Below, one piece after another: positions 53,680 to 62,028 of a DNA stretch of 64,000 bases. The DNA is from Leifsonia shinshuensis. GTDB lineage: Bacteria > Actinomycetota > Actinomycetes > Actinomycetales > Microbacteriaceae. The notes beneath the pieces were generated by a model that worked only from the letters and a program-made list of their open reading frames with translations, did not search any database and was not told the DNA's origin. The stretch is taken from assembly GCF_013410375.1 (NCBI RefSeq), contig NZ_JACCFL010000001.1, positions 3,534,001-3,598,000 on the forward strand. Reading direction: 5' to 3'. Position numbers and translations under genes: made by a program. Each line of letters starts with the position of its first letter. Within the stretch, counting starts at the first letter, position 1.

Positions 53680-54987
53680 CTAGCGCCCCAGGCCGCGGAA
53701 CCGCCAGCCTGCGGAGCGCCACCGCTCGGCGTCCAGCGCGTTGCGGCCGTCCACGACCACGCGGTGCGAGACCAGCGCGCCCAGTTCCTCCGGGTCCAGC
53801 CCGGTGAACTCGGGCCACTCGGTGATGAGCACCACGATGTCCGCGCCGGCCGCGGCCTCCGCCGCCGACTCGACGAACGCGAGCTGCGGCGCGCGGCGTC
53901 GGGCGTTCGCGATCGCCTCGGGATCGGTCGCCGTGACGACCGCTCCGCCGTCGGCGAGGCGCATGGCGATGTCGAGCGCCGGGGAGTCCCGGATGTCGTC
54001 GGAGTGCGGCTTGAAGGCCAGGCCGAGCACCGCGACGCGCACGCCCTCGAGGCCCCCGCACTCCTCGCGCACGAGCTCCACGACGCGGTCGCGGCGGCGC
54101 AGGTTGATCTTGTCGACCTCGTCGAGGAACCGCACGGAGTCGCCCCGGCCCAGCTCACGCGCCCGCGCGCTGAACGCGCGGATGTCCTTGGGCAGGCAGC
54201 CCCCGCCGAACCCGACACCGGCATTGAGGAAGCGTCGGCCGATCCGGGCGTCGTGGCCGATCGCGTCGGCCAGCTGCGTCACATCGGCGCCGGTGACCTC
54301 CGCGATCTCCGCCATCGCGTTGATGAACGAGATCTTCGTGGCCAGGAACGCGTTCGCCGCGACCTTCACCAGCTCCGCCGTCGCGTAGTCCGTGACGATG
54401 ACCGGCGTGCCCGCCGCCACCGCGCTCGCGTAGACCTCGTCCAGGATGCGAGCGGCTCGAGCGCCCGCCTCGCCCTCCGGCACCCCGTAGACGAGCCGGT
54501 CGGGGCTGACGGTGTCCTTCACCGCGAAGCCCTCGCGGAGGAACTCCGGGTTCCAGGCGAGCGTCGCCCCGGGCGCCCGCTCGGCCACGACCTGCGCGAG
54601 GCGGGAGGCGGTGCCGACCGGGACCGTGCTCTTGCCGACGATCACATCGCCCGGCGAGACGTGCTCCAGGAGCGAGGCGAAGGCCGCGTCCACGAAGCGG
54701 AGGTCCGCGGCGTCGCCGTCGGCCGACTGCGGCGTGCCGACCGCGACGAAGTGGACGTCGGCGTCGGCGACCGCGGCGAAGTCGGTGGTGAACCGCAGGC
54801 GGCCGCTGGCCGTGGCCGAGGCGAGCAGGTCGGGCAGGCCCGGCTCGAAGAACGGCGCGCGCGCCTCGGAGAGGGCGGCGATCTTCGCTTCGTCGACGTC
54901 GACGCCGACCACGGTGTGGCCGAGGTCGGCCATGGCTGCGGCGTGCACGGCTCCGAGGTAGCCGACGCCGATGACGGAGATGCGCAT
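53680..54987 (-). CDS. UDP-glucose 6-dehydrogenase
   Basis: Oxidises UDP-glucose to UDP-glucuronate for surface polysaccharide. The 435-residue protein has the Rossmann motif GVGYLGAVHA near residue 7, the KSTVPVGT block near 117, WNPEFLREGFAVKD near 143 and the catalytic cysteine in GFGGGCLPKD near 258. GLAFKPHSDDIRDSPA near 326 marks the C-terminal domain. ATG 54987 overlaps the tdk stop by one base (TGATG). Gene name ugd/udg is used for such proteins; substrate could be another UDP-hexose. Confidence 0.92.
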   Translation of the reverse strand: MRISVIGVGYLGAVHAAAMADLGHTVVGVDVDEAKIAALSEARAPFFEPGLPDLLASATASGRLRFTTDFAAVADADVHFVAVGTPQSADGDAADLRFVDAAFASLLEHVSPGDVIVGKSTVPVGTASRLAQVVAERAPGATLAWNPEFLREGFAVKDTVSPDRLVYGVPEGEAGARAARILDEVYASAVAAGTPVIVTDYATAELVKVAANAFLATKISFINAMAEIAEVTGADVTQLADAIGHDARIGRRFLNAGVGFGGGCLPKDIRAFSARARELGRGDSVRFLDEVDKINLRRRDRVVELVREECGGLEGVRVAVLGLAFKPHSDDIRDSPALDIAMRLADGGAVVTATDPEAIANARRRAPQLAFVESAAEAAAGADIVVLITEWPEFTGLDPEELGALVSHRVVVDGRNALDAERWRSAGWRFRGLGR

Positions 54988-55661
54988 CAGGTGAAGTCCG
55001 GGTCCGGTTCGCTGTCGTAGGCGGTGGGCGAGGTCACCGGCCAGTGCCGGCGGCCGTTGTTGAGGACGCCCTGGCTCTCGTCCAGGTAGCAGTTGCCGCA
55101 CAGCGCCTCGTAGCTGACCGAGGCGCCGTCGATGGCGACCTGGTCGCCGTCGAAGACGAAGACGCCGTCGATCTTGCGGGCGTTGAAGATCGCCTTGCGG
55201 CCGCAGCGGCAGATGGTCTTCAGCTCTTCGAGGCTGTGCGCGACCTCCAGGAGGCGCCGGCTGCCGGGGAACGCGACCGTCTGGAAGTCGGTGCGGATGC
55301 CGTAGGCGAGCACGGGCACGTCGTCGAGCAGCGCGATCCGGAGCAGGTCGTCGATCTGCGCCTCGGTGAGGAACTGGGCCTCGTCCACCAGCAGCGCGCT
55401 GACATCGCGGCCGTAGCGCTTCACGGTGCGCTCGCGGTGCTGCTGGAAGCGTCCGTACGCGTCGGTCTCCGGCGCGATCAGGAAGTCGACCTGACGGGTC
55501 ACCCCGAGCCGCGACAGGATGCCCATGTCGCCCTTGGTGTCGATCGCCGGCTTCGCCAGCAGCACGCGGTGACCGCGCTCCTCGTAGTTGTACGCCGCCT
55601 GCAGCATGGCGGTGCTCTTGCCGCTGTTCATCGCGCCGTAGCGGAAATACAGTTTTGCCAC
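54987..55661 (-). CDS. tdk: Thymidine kinase
   Basis: Salvages thymidine to dTMP. The 224-residue protein has P-loop GAMNSGKST near residue 9, the catalytic DEAQFL near 93 and the lasso/zinc region with four cysteines (ICRCG near 150 and LCGNC near 188). The start is GTG 55661, preceded by TAGGAT and six bases, an apparently leaderless layout. It overlaps the dehydrogenase gene downstream by one base. Confidence 0.96.
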   Translation of the reverse strand: MAKLYFRYGAMNSGKSTAMLQAAYNYEERGHRVLLAKPAIDTKGDMGILSRLGVTRQVDFLIAPETDAYGRFQQHRERTVKRYGRDVSALLVDEAQFLTEAQIDDLLRIALLDDVPVLAYGIRTDFQTVAFPGSRRLLEVAHSLEELKTICRCGRKAIFNARKIDGVFVFDGDQVAIDGASVSYEALCGNCYLDESQGVLNNGRRHWPVTSPTAYDSEPDPDFT

Positions 55662-55667
55662 GGAGCA

Positions 55668-55673
55668 ATCCTA
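55668..55673 (-). promoter_or_regulatory. Candidate -10 box for leaderless tdk
   Basis: TAGGAT on the minus strand, then six bases and GTG 55661; the same hexamer and spacing occur before mqo. Confidence 0.5.
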
Positions 55674-55689
55674 TGCGGGCGCCGGAGCG

Positions 55690-56370
55690 TCAGGTGAGGT
55701 AGCCGTCCTCCGCGGCGCGGCGGATGAGGTCGGCGCGGGAGCTGGTCGGCCTCCCGACCTTGCCGTACTTCTCGCGCACCCGGCGCAGGTAGGTCTTGGC
55801 CGTCTCATACTGCACGTTCATCGCGCGCGCCACCTCGGAGGTCGTGCGCCCGTCCGCGTAGAGCACGAGCGCCTGCCGCTCGCCGTCGCTCAGCTTGGGG
55901 CGGGAGGCCTCCGGCACCGTCGGCCGCGGCCGCCAGGCGGGTGCGGGAGCGGGCTCCCCCGCCGCGCTGTCCCGCCCCACCGCGGCGAGCGCCGCCGCTA
56001 TGAGCTCGGCCATCGGCTGGGTCTTGGTGACGTAGGCGACGGCGCCGGCGGCCAGCGCGGCGTCGCGGTCCTCCTGCGTGTCGACGGCGCTCAGCACCAC
56101 GACCTTCGCGCCGGCGGCGCGGCAAGTGCGCACACGGGCGCCGATCGAGACGGACTCCCTCAGCTGGAGGTCCATGATGACGAGGTCGGTGGGGAAGGCG
56201 TCGCTGTGCACGAGCTCGAGCCAGCTGCCGGCTCGGACGACCAGGTCGAAGTCGGGGGCGTTCCGGTCGATCCAGGCGGCGAGGCTGTCGAGGAGGATCT
56301 CGTGGTCGTCGAGGATGGCGAGGCGGATGGGAGGTGCGGTGGATCCGGGGTGTGCTGTGCTGGTGCTCAT
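55690..56370 (-). CDS. LuxR-type response regulator
   Basis: A 226-residue NarL/LuxR response regulator. The receiver has LAILDDHEILLDSL (acidic pair near residue 21), the phosphoacceptor Asp in DLVIMDLQL near 66 and the Lys in AYVTKTQP near 115. The C-terminal helix-turn-helix is KLSDGERQALVLYADGRTTSEVARAMNV (core TSEVARAMNVQYETAKTYL). ATG 56370 overlaps the stop of the membrane protein gene by four bases. It is the output component of the three-gene signalling operon. Confidence 0.94.
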   Translation of the reverse strand: MSTSTAHPGSTAPPIRLAILDDHEILLDSLAAWIDRNAPDFDLVVRAGSWLELVHSDAFPTDLVIMDLQLRESVSIGARVRTCRAAGAKVVVLSAVDTQEDRDAALAAGAVAYVTKTQPMAELIAAALAAVGRDSAAGEPAPAPAWRPRPTVPEASRPKLSDGERQALVLYADGRTTSEVARAMNVQYETAKTYLRRVREKYGKVGRPTSSRADLIRRAAEDGYLT

Positions 56371-57584
56371 GGTGCTCGCCTCTCAGGATAGGCGAAGCGG
56401 ACGGTGAGCCCGCCCGCTTTCACCCGCATGGCGGCCTCCATCGAGGCCGACCGCAGTGCGCTGAGGAACGGGACCAGATCCGAGCGCAGCAGGCGCCTCG
56501 GCTCCGCCGTGCGCGCCGTGACCAGGAAGACCGGCGAGCCCGGCTCCGCGACAGTCACCCGGAGGCTCCTCGGCTCGAGCCCGGGGAGGGCGGCGATGGT
56601 GCCGATGAGCGCTCCGACGATCGCGCGCTGCTCCTCGCTGAGCACCTGCTCCAGCCGGTCGGGGTCGTGGACGCGGGACGCGCGGTCGGCCTCCGAGCCG
56701 GCGTCCGCGCCGCGGCGGGCGAGCGCGAGCGCGACGGTCTCGGCGAGCCAGCTGCGCTCCACGGCCTCGACGGCGGCGGCGCGGAGCCGGCCGGCGATCG
56801 CCCTGGCCCGCTCGCGGTCCTCGTCGGTGATGGTCCCCCTGGCCGCCAGCCCGGTGAGGAACGGCACTGCTTCGGCGTTCAGCGCGGTGGCCCGCTCCTG
56901 GGCGACCATCCGCCGGGCGACCTGGCGCAGCTCGCCCTCCAGCCGGAGCTGGCCGGCGCGGGCGACCTCCCGCCAGCGGAGGGTCTCGCCGGTCATCGTC
57001 CAGGCGTAGCCCGCGCCGCCGAACGCGAGCGCGAGCACCGGGGTGGCCGCGACGGTGGCGTAGACGAGCGGATGGTTGCTGATGATCAGGGACATTCCCT
57101 GCGCCGCGGCGAGGGAGCCCAGCACGATCGCGGCCACCGCGGCGACCGCGAGCACCTCGGCGACCGGCCGGTACAGCGGCATCGCGGCGAGCAGCAGGGC
57201 GACGGCGATCTGCCCCCAGTCGTCCTGGATGCGCTGGTTGTGCCCCCAGACGGCGGCGGCGAACAGGCACGCGGAGGCCAGCGCGACGCCGATGATGGCG
57301 AGGTGCGACCAGAGGCCGACCGGCGCGAGCCCCGGGTGCGTCCGGATGGTCGCGACGACGACCGCGAGCACGAGCACGGCGATCGCCCACACCGCGAGCG
57401 CCGGGTTCCGGAGCTGGTCGTGGTGGAGGAAGGTCGAGAACACCGCGTAGCCGACGGCGACGACGCCGAGCAGCGGCACCAGGAGCCAGGCCGACTGCAC
57501 GCCGAGCGGGTCGAGCCGCTGCGGGGTCCGCTCGACCGGCGTGGACCGGTAGTGGACGATCGTCTCGGACAGCACCTCGTTCAT
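56367..57584 (-). CDS. Membrane protein of a two-component operon, no kinase domain recognised
   Basis: A 405-residue protein with about six hydrophobic segments between residues 30 and 200 (LLVPLLGVVAVGYAVF, AIAVLVLAVVVATI and others), then a cytoplasmic Arg/Glu-rich helical part (about 205-300) and a final mixed domain ending GGLTVRFAYPERRAP. Dimerisation-histidine and ATPase motifs of a histidine kinase are not evident, although its length and position match one. It lies between a sensor kinase and the response regulator, overlapping both by four bases, so it likely modulates this pathway. Confidence 0.75.
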   Translation of the reverse strand: MNEVLSETIVHYRSTPVERTPQRLDPLGVQSAWLLVPLLGVVAVGYAVFSTFLHHDQLRNPALAVWAIAVLVLAVVVATIRTHPGLAPVGLWSHLAIIGVALASACLFAAAVWGHNQRIQDDWGQIAVALLLAAMPLYRPVAEVLAVAAVAAIVLGSLAAAQGMSLIISNHPLVYATVAATPVLALAFGGAGYAWTMTGETLRWREVARAGQLRLEGELRQVARRMVAQERATALNAEAVPFLTGLAARGTITDEDRERARAIAGRLRAAAVEAVERSWLAETVALALARRGADAGSEADRASRVHDPDRLEQVLSEEQRAIVGALIGTIAALPGLEPRSLRVTVAEPGSPVFLVTARTAEPRRLLRSDLVPFLSALRSASMEAAMRVKAGGLTVRFAYPERRAP

Positions 57585-58774
57585 CGGCCCCCCTCCGCGA
57601 CCGGGAGCGTCATGATGACGGTCGTCCCGACCTCCTCGGCCGAGTAGACGGTCACCGTCCCGCCGACCGCGCTGATGCGTTCGTGCACCGACTGCCGGAG
57701 CCCCAGCCGGTCGGCGCTCGTGGAGCCGACGACGAAGCCGCGGCCGCCGTCCACCACCATCACGGACACCGACCCCTCGCCCGACGAGAAGGCGACCTCC
57801 GCGGTCGCGCTGCCGGAGTGCCTCAGCACGTTGACCAGGCACTGGCGGACGGCGAGTCCCAGAGCGCGCCTGGCGTCCTCCGCCAGCAGCGCCACGGTCT
57901 CCCGGTCGCCGGAGACGTCGACGGCGAGGCCCTCGTCGCGCGCGTCCTCGATGGCGCGACGCAGCTCGCTGTCGTACCAGGTGTCGGCCACGGGTGAGGC
58001 GACGTCCTCATCGGCGGGGAGGCCGGCGCCGCCGAGCGTGCGCAGGTCCGACTCGATGCGCGCCCGCAATCGCGCGGGAAGCTCGCCCGGCTCGGACGCG
58101 GCGACCGCGACCAGCTCGCTGATCACGGTGTCGTGCAGGTCGGCTGTGGACTCCGCCAGCAGCTCCCGGCGCAGGTCGACCAGCCGCGCGTCGCGGATCG
58201 CGCGGTGGATGGCCGACTGGGTGCGCGCGCGCGAGCCGCGGGTGAGGCCGTCGAAGGCCAGTATGCCGACCAGCAGCAGGTAGGCGCTCAGCGAGATCGC
58301 GTCGGGCCGGAACACGCGCCCGGCCGCCGTCGCCCCCAGGAAGACCGCCGCCTCCGCGAGGGCGAACCCGAGCGTCGCCCACAGCACGCCGACCAGGGAG
58401 CCGGTGCCGGTTCCGCCGACCAGGGTCATCGCCACCACGGGGAGGGCGATGACGAGCAGGTTGGTGTCCGGGTACGTCGGCGTGCTCTCGAAGAGCAGGT
58501 ACACGTAGAAGTAGGTGCAGACGGCGCCGACGAGCAGGTACGCGACGGTGAACGCGACGGTCCGGCCGCGCGACTGCAGGATCAGCAGGGCGATCATCGG
58601 CAGCAGAACGAGCGTGCTGATCCAGGAGGCCGCGCCGGTCGTCCCGCCGACCGTCGAGACGGCGACGTTGACGGCCGCCATCACCAGGCAGACCAGCGCG
58701 GCCCAGCGGGCCGCCGTGGCCAGCGCGCGGGAGTTGGCCGCCCTGGAGAGGTGGCTGGGAAGGCCGAGCGACAC
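57581..58774 (-). CDS. Sensor histidine kinase (NarL/LuxR partner type)
   Basis: A 397-residue kinase with membrane segments in residues about 22-185. The phosphoacceptor region is ADLHDTVISELVAV (His near 213), a HisKA_3-like sequence with Asp after the His. The ATPase domain has the N box QCLVNVLRHSG near 303, VVDGGRGFVVG near 332 and GLRQSVHERISAVGG near 351. GTG 58774 has AAGGAG five bases upstream. It is the first gene of the operon, followed by a second membrane protein and the regulator. Confidence 0.9.
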   Translation of the reverse strand: MSLGLPSHLSRAANSRALATAARWAALVCLVMAAVNVAVSTVGGTTGAASWISTLVLLPMIALLILQSRGRTVAFTVAYLLVGAVCTYFYVYLLFESTPTYPDTNLLVIALPVVAMTLVGGTGTGSLVGVLWATLGFALAEAAVFLGATAAGRVFRPDAISLSAYLLLVGILAFDGLTRGSRARTQSAIHRAIRDARLVDLRRELLAESTADLHDTVISELVAVAASEPGELPARLRARIESDLRTLGGAGLPADEDVASPVADTWYDSELRRAIEDARDEGLAVDVSGDRETVALLAEDARRALGLAVRQCLVNVLRHSGSATAEVAFSSGEGSVSVMVVDGGRGFVVGSTSADRLGLRQSVHERISAVGGTVTVYSAEEVGTTVIMTLPVAEGGR

Positions 58775-58933
58775 CGGACTCCTTCGGCGCGAGAGGGACC
58801 GGCGGGGGGACGCCGGTGGGCGCCGCCGGTCCGCGGCTCCCAGTGGGGATTATGGCAGCAACCCCGCGGACTGTGTACCCCGGGCGAGTCGGCGTGTTGT
58901 ACCCCGTCGCTGCGCAGGCGCGCAGTCGAGCCG

Positions 58934-60103
58934 TCAGAACAGCGTCGGCTGCACCCCGAGCGTCACCAGCGCGGACTCCGGCGCCGCCTCCTCCGCGGCG
59001 ACCCGCTCCGCCCCGAACCGCACGGCCCCTGACCGCTCGGCGCCCGCGGGCCCGACGCCTGCCCGATCGACCACGCGCCGCTCCCCCTCGCCGTCACGCA
59101 GCATCCCCAGCGCCGACGAGCGCACCCCGCCGGTGAGCGGATCCTCCCGGCCGCGCTCCAGGCGGTGCGCCCGGATGAGCGGCTTGATGCGTGCCGCGAG
59201 CCAGGTGCGGTACTCCTTGGGGGCGTAGGTGCCGCGGCCGTACATGCTGCGGTACTTCGGCAGCAGCTCCGGGTGCTCGCGGCCGAGCCACAGGTAGTAC
59301 CACTCCTTGACCCCGGGCTTGAGGTGCAGGGCGGTGTAGAGCACGCTCGTCGCTCCGGCCTCCTTCGCTTGGCGGAGCGCCTCATCAAGGTGCGCCCGCG
59401 TGTCGGTGAGGTACGGGAGGATCGGCATGAGGAAGACCCCGCAGTCGAGGCCGTGCTCGCGGACGGCGGTCACGGTCGCCAGCCGGGCCTTGGTCGTCGG
59501 CGTGCCGGGCTCGACGGACTGCTGCAGCTCGTCGTCATACACGGCGATCGACATCGCGAGGTCGACAGGGACCTTCGTCGCGGCGTCCGCCAGCCGGTCG
59601 AGGTCGCGGCGGAGCAGGGAGCCCTTGGTGAGGATGCTGAACGGCGTGCCGGAGTCGGTGAGCGCGTCGATGATGCCGGGCATGAGCGCGTAGCGGCCCT
59701 CGGCGCGCTGGTACGGGTCGGTGTTGGTGCCGAGCGCGACCGGGTGGTGCGCCCAGCTCGGCTTGGTCAGCTCCTTGCGCAGCACGTCGGCCACGTTGAC
59801 CTTGACGATGATCTCCTGGTCGAAGTCCTTGCCCTGGTCGAGCTCGAGATAGCTGTGCGTGGGCCGGGCGAAGCAGTACACGCACGCGTGCGAGCAGCCG
59901 CGGTACGGGTTGATCGTCCAGCCGAAGGGCATCGGCCCTCCCCCGCCCGGGATCTTGTTGAGGGCCGACTTGGCGAGGATCTCGTGGAAGGTGATGCCAG
60001 CGAACTCGGGCGTGCGCACCGACCGCACCAGGTTGTTGAGCCGGGCGAGACCGGGCAGGGCCGACGGCGTCTCCACCGCCAGCTCCTGCCCGCTCCACCT
60101 CAT
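58934..60103 (-). CDS. Radical SAM protein, Rv2578c family
   Basis: A 389-residue iron-sulphur enzyme. The [4Fe-4S]-binding cysteines are in YRGCSHACVYCFARP near residue 70; after this the SplB-like radical SAM barrel continues (ALGTNTDPYQRAEGRY, FSILTKGSLLRRD, YLTDTRAHLDEAL). Rv2578c of M. tuberculosis belongs to the DNA-damage regulon. A perfect SOS box is centred just upstream of ATG 60103. The C-terminal 60 residues are poorly conserved. The exact reaction is unknown; DNA repair or lesion processing is inferred from the regulation. Confidence 0.9.
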   Translation of the reverse strand: MRWSGQELAVETPSALPGLARLNNLVRSVRTPEFAGITFHEILAKSALNKIPGGGGPMPFGWTINPYRGCSHACVYCFARPTHSYLELDQGKDFDQEIIVKVNVADVLRKELTKPSWAHHPVALGTNTDPYQRAEGRYALMPGIIDALTDSGTPFSILTKGSLLRRDLDRLADAATKVPVDLAMSIAVYDDELQQSVEPGTPTTKARLATVTAVREHGLDCGVFLMPILPYLTDTRAHLDEALRQAKEAGATSVLYTALHLKPGVKEWYYLWLGREHPELLPKYRSMYGRGTYAPKEYRTWLAARIKPLIRAHRLERGREDPLTGGVRSSALGMLRDGEGERRVVDRAGVGPAGAERSGAVRFGAERVAAEEAAPESALVTLGVQPTLF

Positions 60104-60110
60104 GGCTCTA

Positions 60111-60128
60111 TTCGAACATATGTTCGAA
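60111..60128. promoter_or_regulatory. SOS box (LexA operator)
   Basis: TTCGAACATATGTTCGAA is a perfect 18-base palindrome containing the mycobacterial-type LexA site TCGAAC-N4-GTTCGA. It ends seven bases before the radical SAM gene's ATG, so LexA would block that promoter. It also lies just downstream of the ABC-F stop. Confidence 0.85.
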
Positions 60129-60134
60129 AGGACG

Positions 60135-61769
60135 TCAAGCGTCCCGCTCCGCCGCGGCGTCCAAGGCGACCACCTCCCCTGCCCACCGCTCGCGCAGCCA
60201 GCGGTCGTGGCTCGCCACGACGACGGCGCCCGGGTAGCCGCCGAGGGCGTGCTCCAGCTCCGTCGCCAGGGTGAGCGAGAGGTGGTTGGTCGGCTCGTCG
60301 AGCAGGAACACGTGCGGCGGCCTGGCCATGATGAGCGCCAGCGCGAGGCGGCGCTGCTGCCCGACGGAGAGCGTCCCGACCTCCCGGTCGAGGTCGCGCG
60401 CCGCGATCAGGCCGAGGCCGGAGAGCGGCACCGCCTCCGCGCGCCGCTCCCCGAGCGCCAGCTCGTAGATCCGGCGCGGGGTCTGGGTCGGGTCCGCGAA
60501 GCGCACGTCCTGTTCCAGGAGTTCCACGCGCAGCCCGCGCCGACGCTGCACCGTCCCGACGAGCGGGACGATCCGGCCGGCGAGCACCGAGAGCAGCGTC
60601 GACTTGCCCGCGCCGTTCGCGCCGGTCACGAGCACGCGCGACTGCGCCTCCACGGCGAACCGCCCGAGCCGCAGCCACCCCGGGACGTGGAGGCCGTCCG
60701 CCTGCAGCAGCGATCCCGCCTCCTCGCCCGCGGCCTGGAACCCCGCGGGGATCCCCGAGAAGCTCAGCGGCTTCGGCGGCTTGCGCACCTGGGTGCGGGT
60801 GAGCTCGTCGAGCCGGCCGTCGGCGTTGCGGACGCGTCGGCTGATCTGCCGGTCGAGTGTATTGCCCTTGTACGACTTCACGAACTTGTCGTTGTCGCGC
60901 ACCTTCCCCGACCAGGCGATCGAGCGCGCGGTCACATCGACCGCGTGCTTGAGCGCCGCGAGCTCGGCCTGCTCGTCCGCGTACTGCTTCTCCCAGCGGG
61001 CGCGCTCGGCCGCCTTCTCGGCGAGGTACGCGCTGTAGCCGCCGCCGAACACCGTGGTGCCGGAGCGCGCCGGATCCAGGTCGAGCAGGCCAGTGGCCGC
61101 CGAGTCCAGGAACGCGCGGTCGTGGCTCGCGAAGAGCACCGGACCGTGCCAGCCGAGGAGCTGCCCCTCCAGGAACGCCGCGGCCGCGTCGTCCAGGTGG
61201 TTGGTCGGCTCGTCGAGCAGCAGCGCCTCCGGCCGGCCGAGCAGCAGGGCCGCGAGCGCGAACCGGCTGCGCTGGCCGCCGGAGACCTCGTCCAGCCGCC
61301 GGGCCAGCGGGATGGCGCCGACACCGAGACCGTCGAGGAGCGCGTCGCGACGGGCGTCGATCGACCACACCTCGGCGAACTCCGCCGCGGCGAGAGCGGA
61401 ATCGTACCGCGCGTGCGCCGCCGGGTCGTCCCCGGCGAGCGCGGTCGCGGCGGCCTCCAGTTCGCGCTCGATGGCGCGCACCTCGGCGAGGGCGTCCTCG
61501 AGCAGCGCGGCGAACGTGTCCTCGGGCCGGAAGCGGACCTCCTGCCAGAGGAAGCCGACCCGTTTCGGCCGGGAGACGACCCCGGAGTCCGGAGTCTCGG
61601 CGCCGGCGAGCACGCGCAGCAGCGTGGACTTGCCCGCGCCGTTCTCGCCGATCAGCCCGATGCGGGCGCCGGGAGGCACCGTCAGCGAGACGTCGGAGAG
61701 CACGCGCCGGTCGCCGTAGCGGACGGACACGCCGTCGGCGCGAAGCGGGGTGAGAGTGAGTGTTGGCAA
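60135..61769 (-). CDS. ABC-F family ATP-binding protein
   Basis: A 544-residue protein with two ATPase domains and no membrane part: Walker A GENGAGKST near residue 40 and GANGAGKST near 385; signatures VSGGQRSR near 177 and LSVGQQRR near 470; Walker B LLLDEPTNHLD and FLLDEPTNHLS. A charged interdomain linker lies at about 245-315. ABC-F proteins act on the ribosome, many giving resistance to macrolides, lincosamides or streptogramins. The start is TTG 61769 with GGAAGG upstream. A 190-base leader with possible alternative hairpins suggests attenuation. Confidence 0.9.
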   Translation of the reverse strand: MPTLTLTPLRADGVSVRYGDRRVLSDVSLTVPPGARIGLIGENGAGKSTLLRVLAGAETPDSGVVSRPKRVGFLWQEVRFRPEDTFAALLEDALAEVRAIERELEAAATALAGDDPAAHARYDSALAAAEFAEVWSIDARRDALLDGLGVGAIPLARRLDEVSGGQRSRFALAALLLGRPEALLLDEPTNHLDDAAAAFLEGQLLGWHGPVLFASHDRAFLDSAATGLLDLDPARSGTTVFGGGYSAYLAEKAAERARWEKQYADEQAELAALKHAVDVTARSIAWSGKVRDNDKFVKSYKGNTLDRQISRRVRNADGRLDELTRTQVRKPPKPLSFSGIPAGFQAAGEEAGSLLQADGLHVPGWLRLGRFAVEAQSRVLVTGANGAGKSTLLSVLAGRIVPLVGTVQRRRGLRVELLEQDVRFADPTQTPRRIYELALGERRAEAVPLSGLGLIAARDLDREVGTLSVGQQRRLALALIMARPPHVFLLDEPTNHLSLTLATELEHALGGYPGAVVVASHDRWLRERWAGEVVALDAAAERDA

Positions 61770-61788
61770 TGCGAACCACCTTCCGGGC

Positions 61789-61852
61789 GCTCCATCAACG
61801 GAGCAGGCTCCCGCCGGGCGGACTTCCGTCGCGAGTGCGCCGGAGCGCCCGG
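61789..61852 (-). promoter_or_regulatory. Candidate attenuator in the ABC-F leader
   Basis: GGAGC (61800-61804) can pair either with GCTCC at 61789-61793 or with GCTCC at 61807-61811, two mutually exclusive hairpins. A separate stem joins CCGGGCG (61814-61820) and CGCCCGG (61846-61852). No T-run is present, so this would act on translation or by Rho; it is tentative. Confidence 0.35.
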
Positions 61853-61934
61853 TGCTGGGATACCAGGCGGCGCAGGACCTATGGGGTCGCTCACTCGATC
61901 GACGGCGCCTCGGGCGCGGGACGAGAGGAGGTTC

Positions 61935-61958
61935 TCACTTCATAGCGTGGACGACCAT
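61935..61958 (-). CDS. Possible leader peptide MVVHAMK upstream of the ABC-F gene
   Basis: ATG GTC GTC CAC GCT ATG AAG TGA, 166 bases before the TTG start. Ribosome-targeting ABC-F genes are often controlled through a short leader peptide. However TTATGG, overlapping this ATG, could be the -10 box, in which case only the inner ATG AAG TGA would be transcribed. No ribosome binding site is evident. Confidence 0.25.
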   Translation of the reverse strand: MVVHAMK

Positions 61959-61981
61959 AACAGGTCGCGGGCACGGCTGTC

Positions 61982-62015
61982 CAGTCGATCCGTACCATCC
62001 GGTACGGATCGACTG
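61982..62015. terminator. 15-bp inverted repeat after mqo
   Basis: CAGTCGATCCGTACC and GGTACGGATCGACTG pair perfectly across a four-base loop, just after the mqo stop (14 bases). It is a likely terminator for mqo, though it lacks a T-run, and lies directly upstream of the ABC-F leader promoter. Confidence 0.65.
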
Positions 62016-62028
62016 CGGGTGGAGCGGG

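Noticed and set aside
56367..57584. Canonical histidine kinase
   Set aside because: No phosphoacceptor or ATP-binding boxes could be found, so only a membrane protein in a signalling operon is claimed.
61682..61894. Possible 70-residue protein in the ABC-F leader
   Set aside because: It overlaps the start of the ABC-F gene, has no ribosome binding site and no recognisable features; the stretch is better read as a leader.
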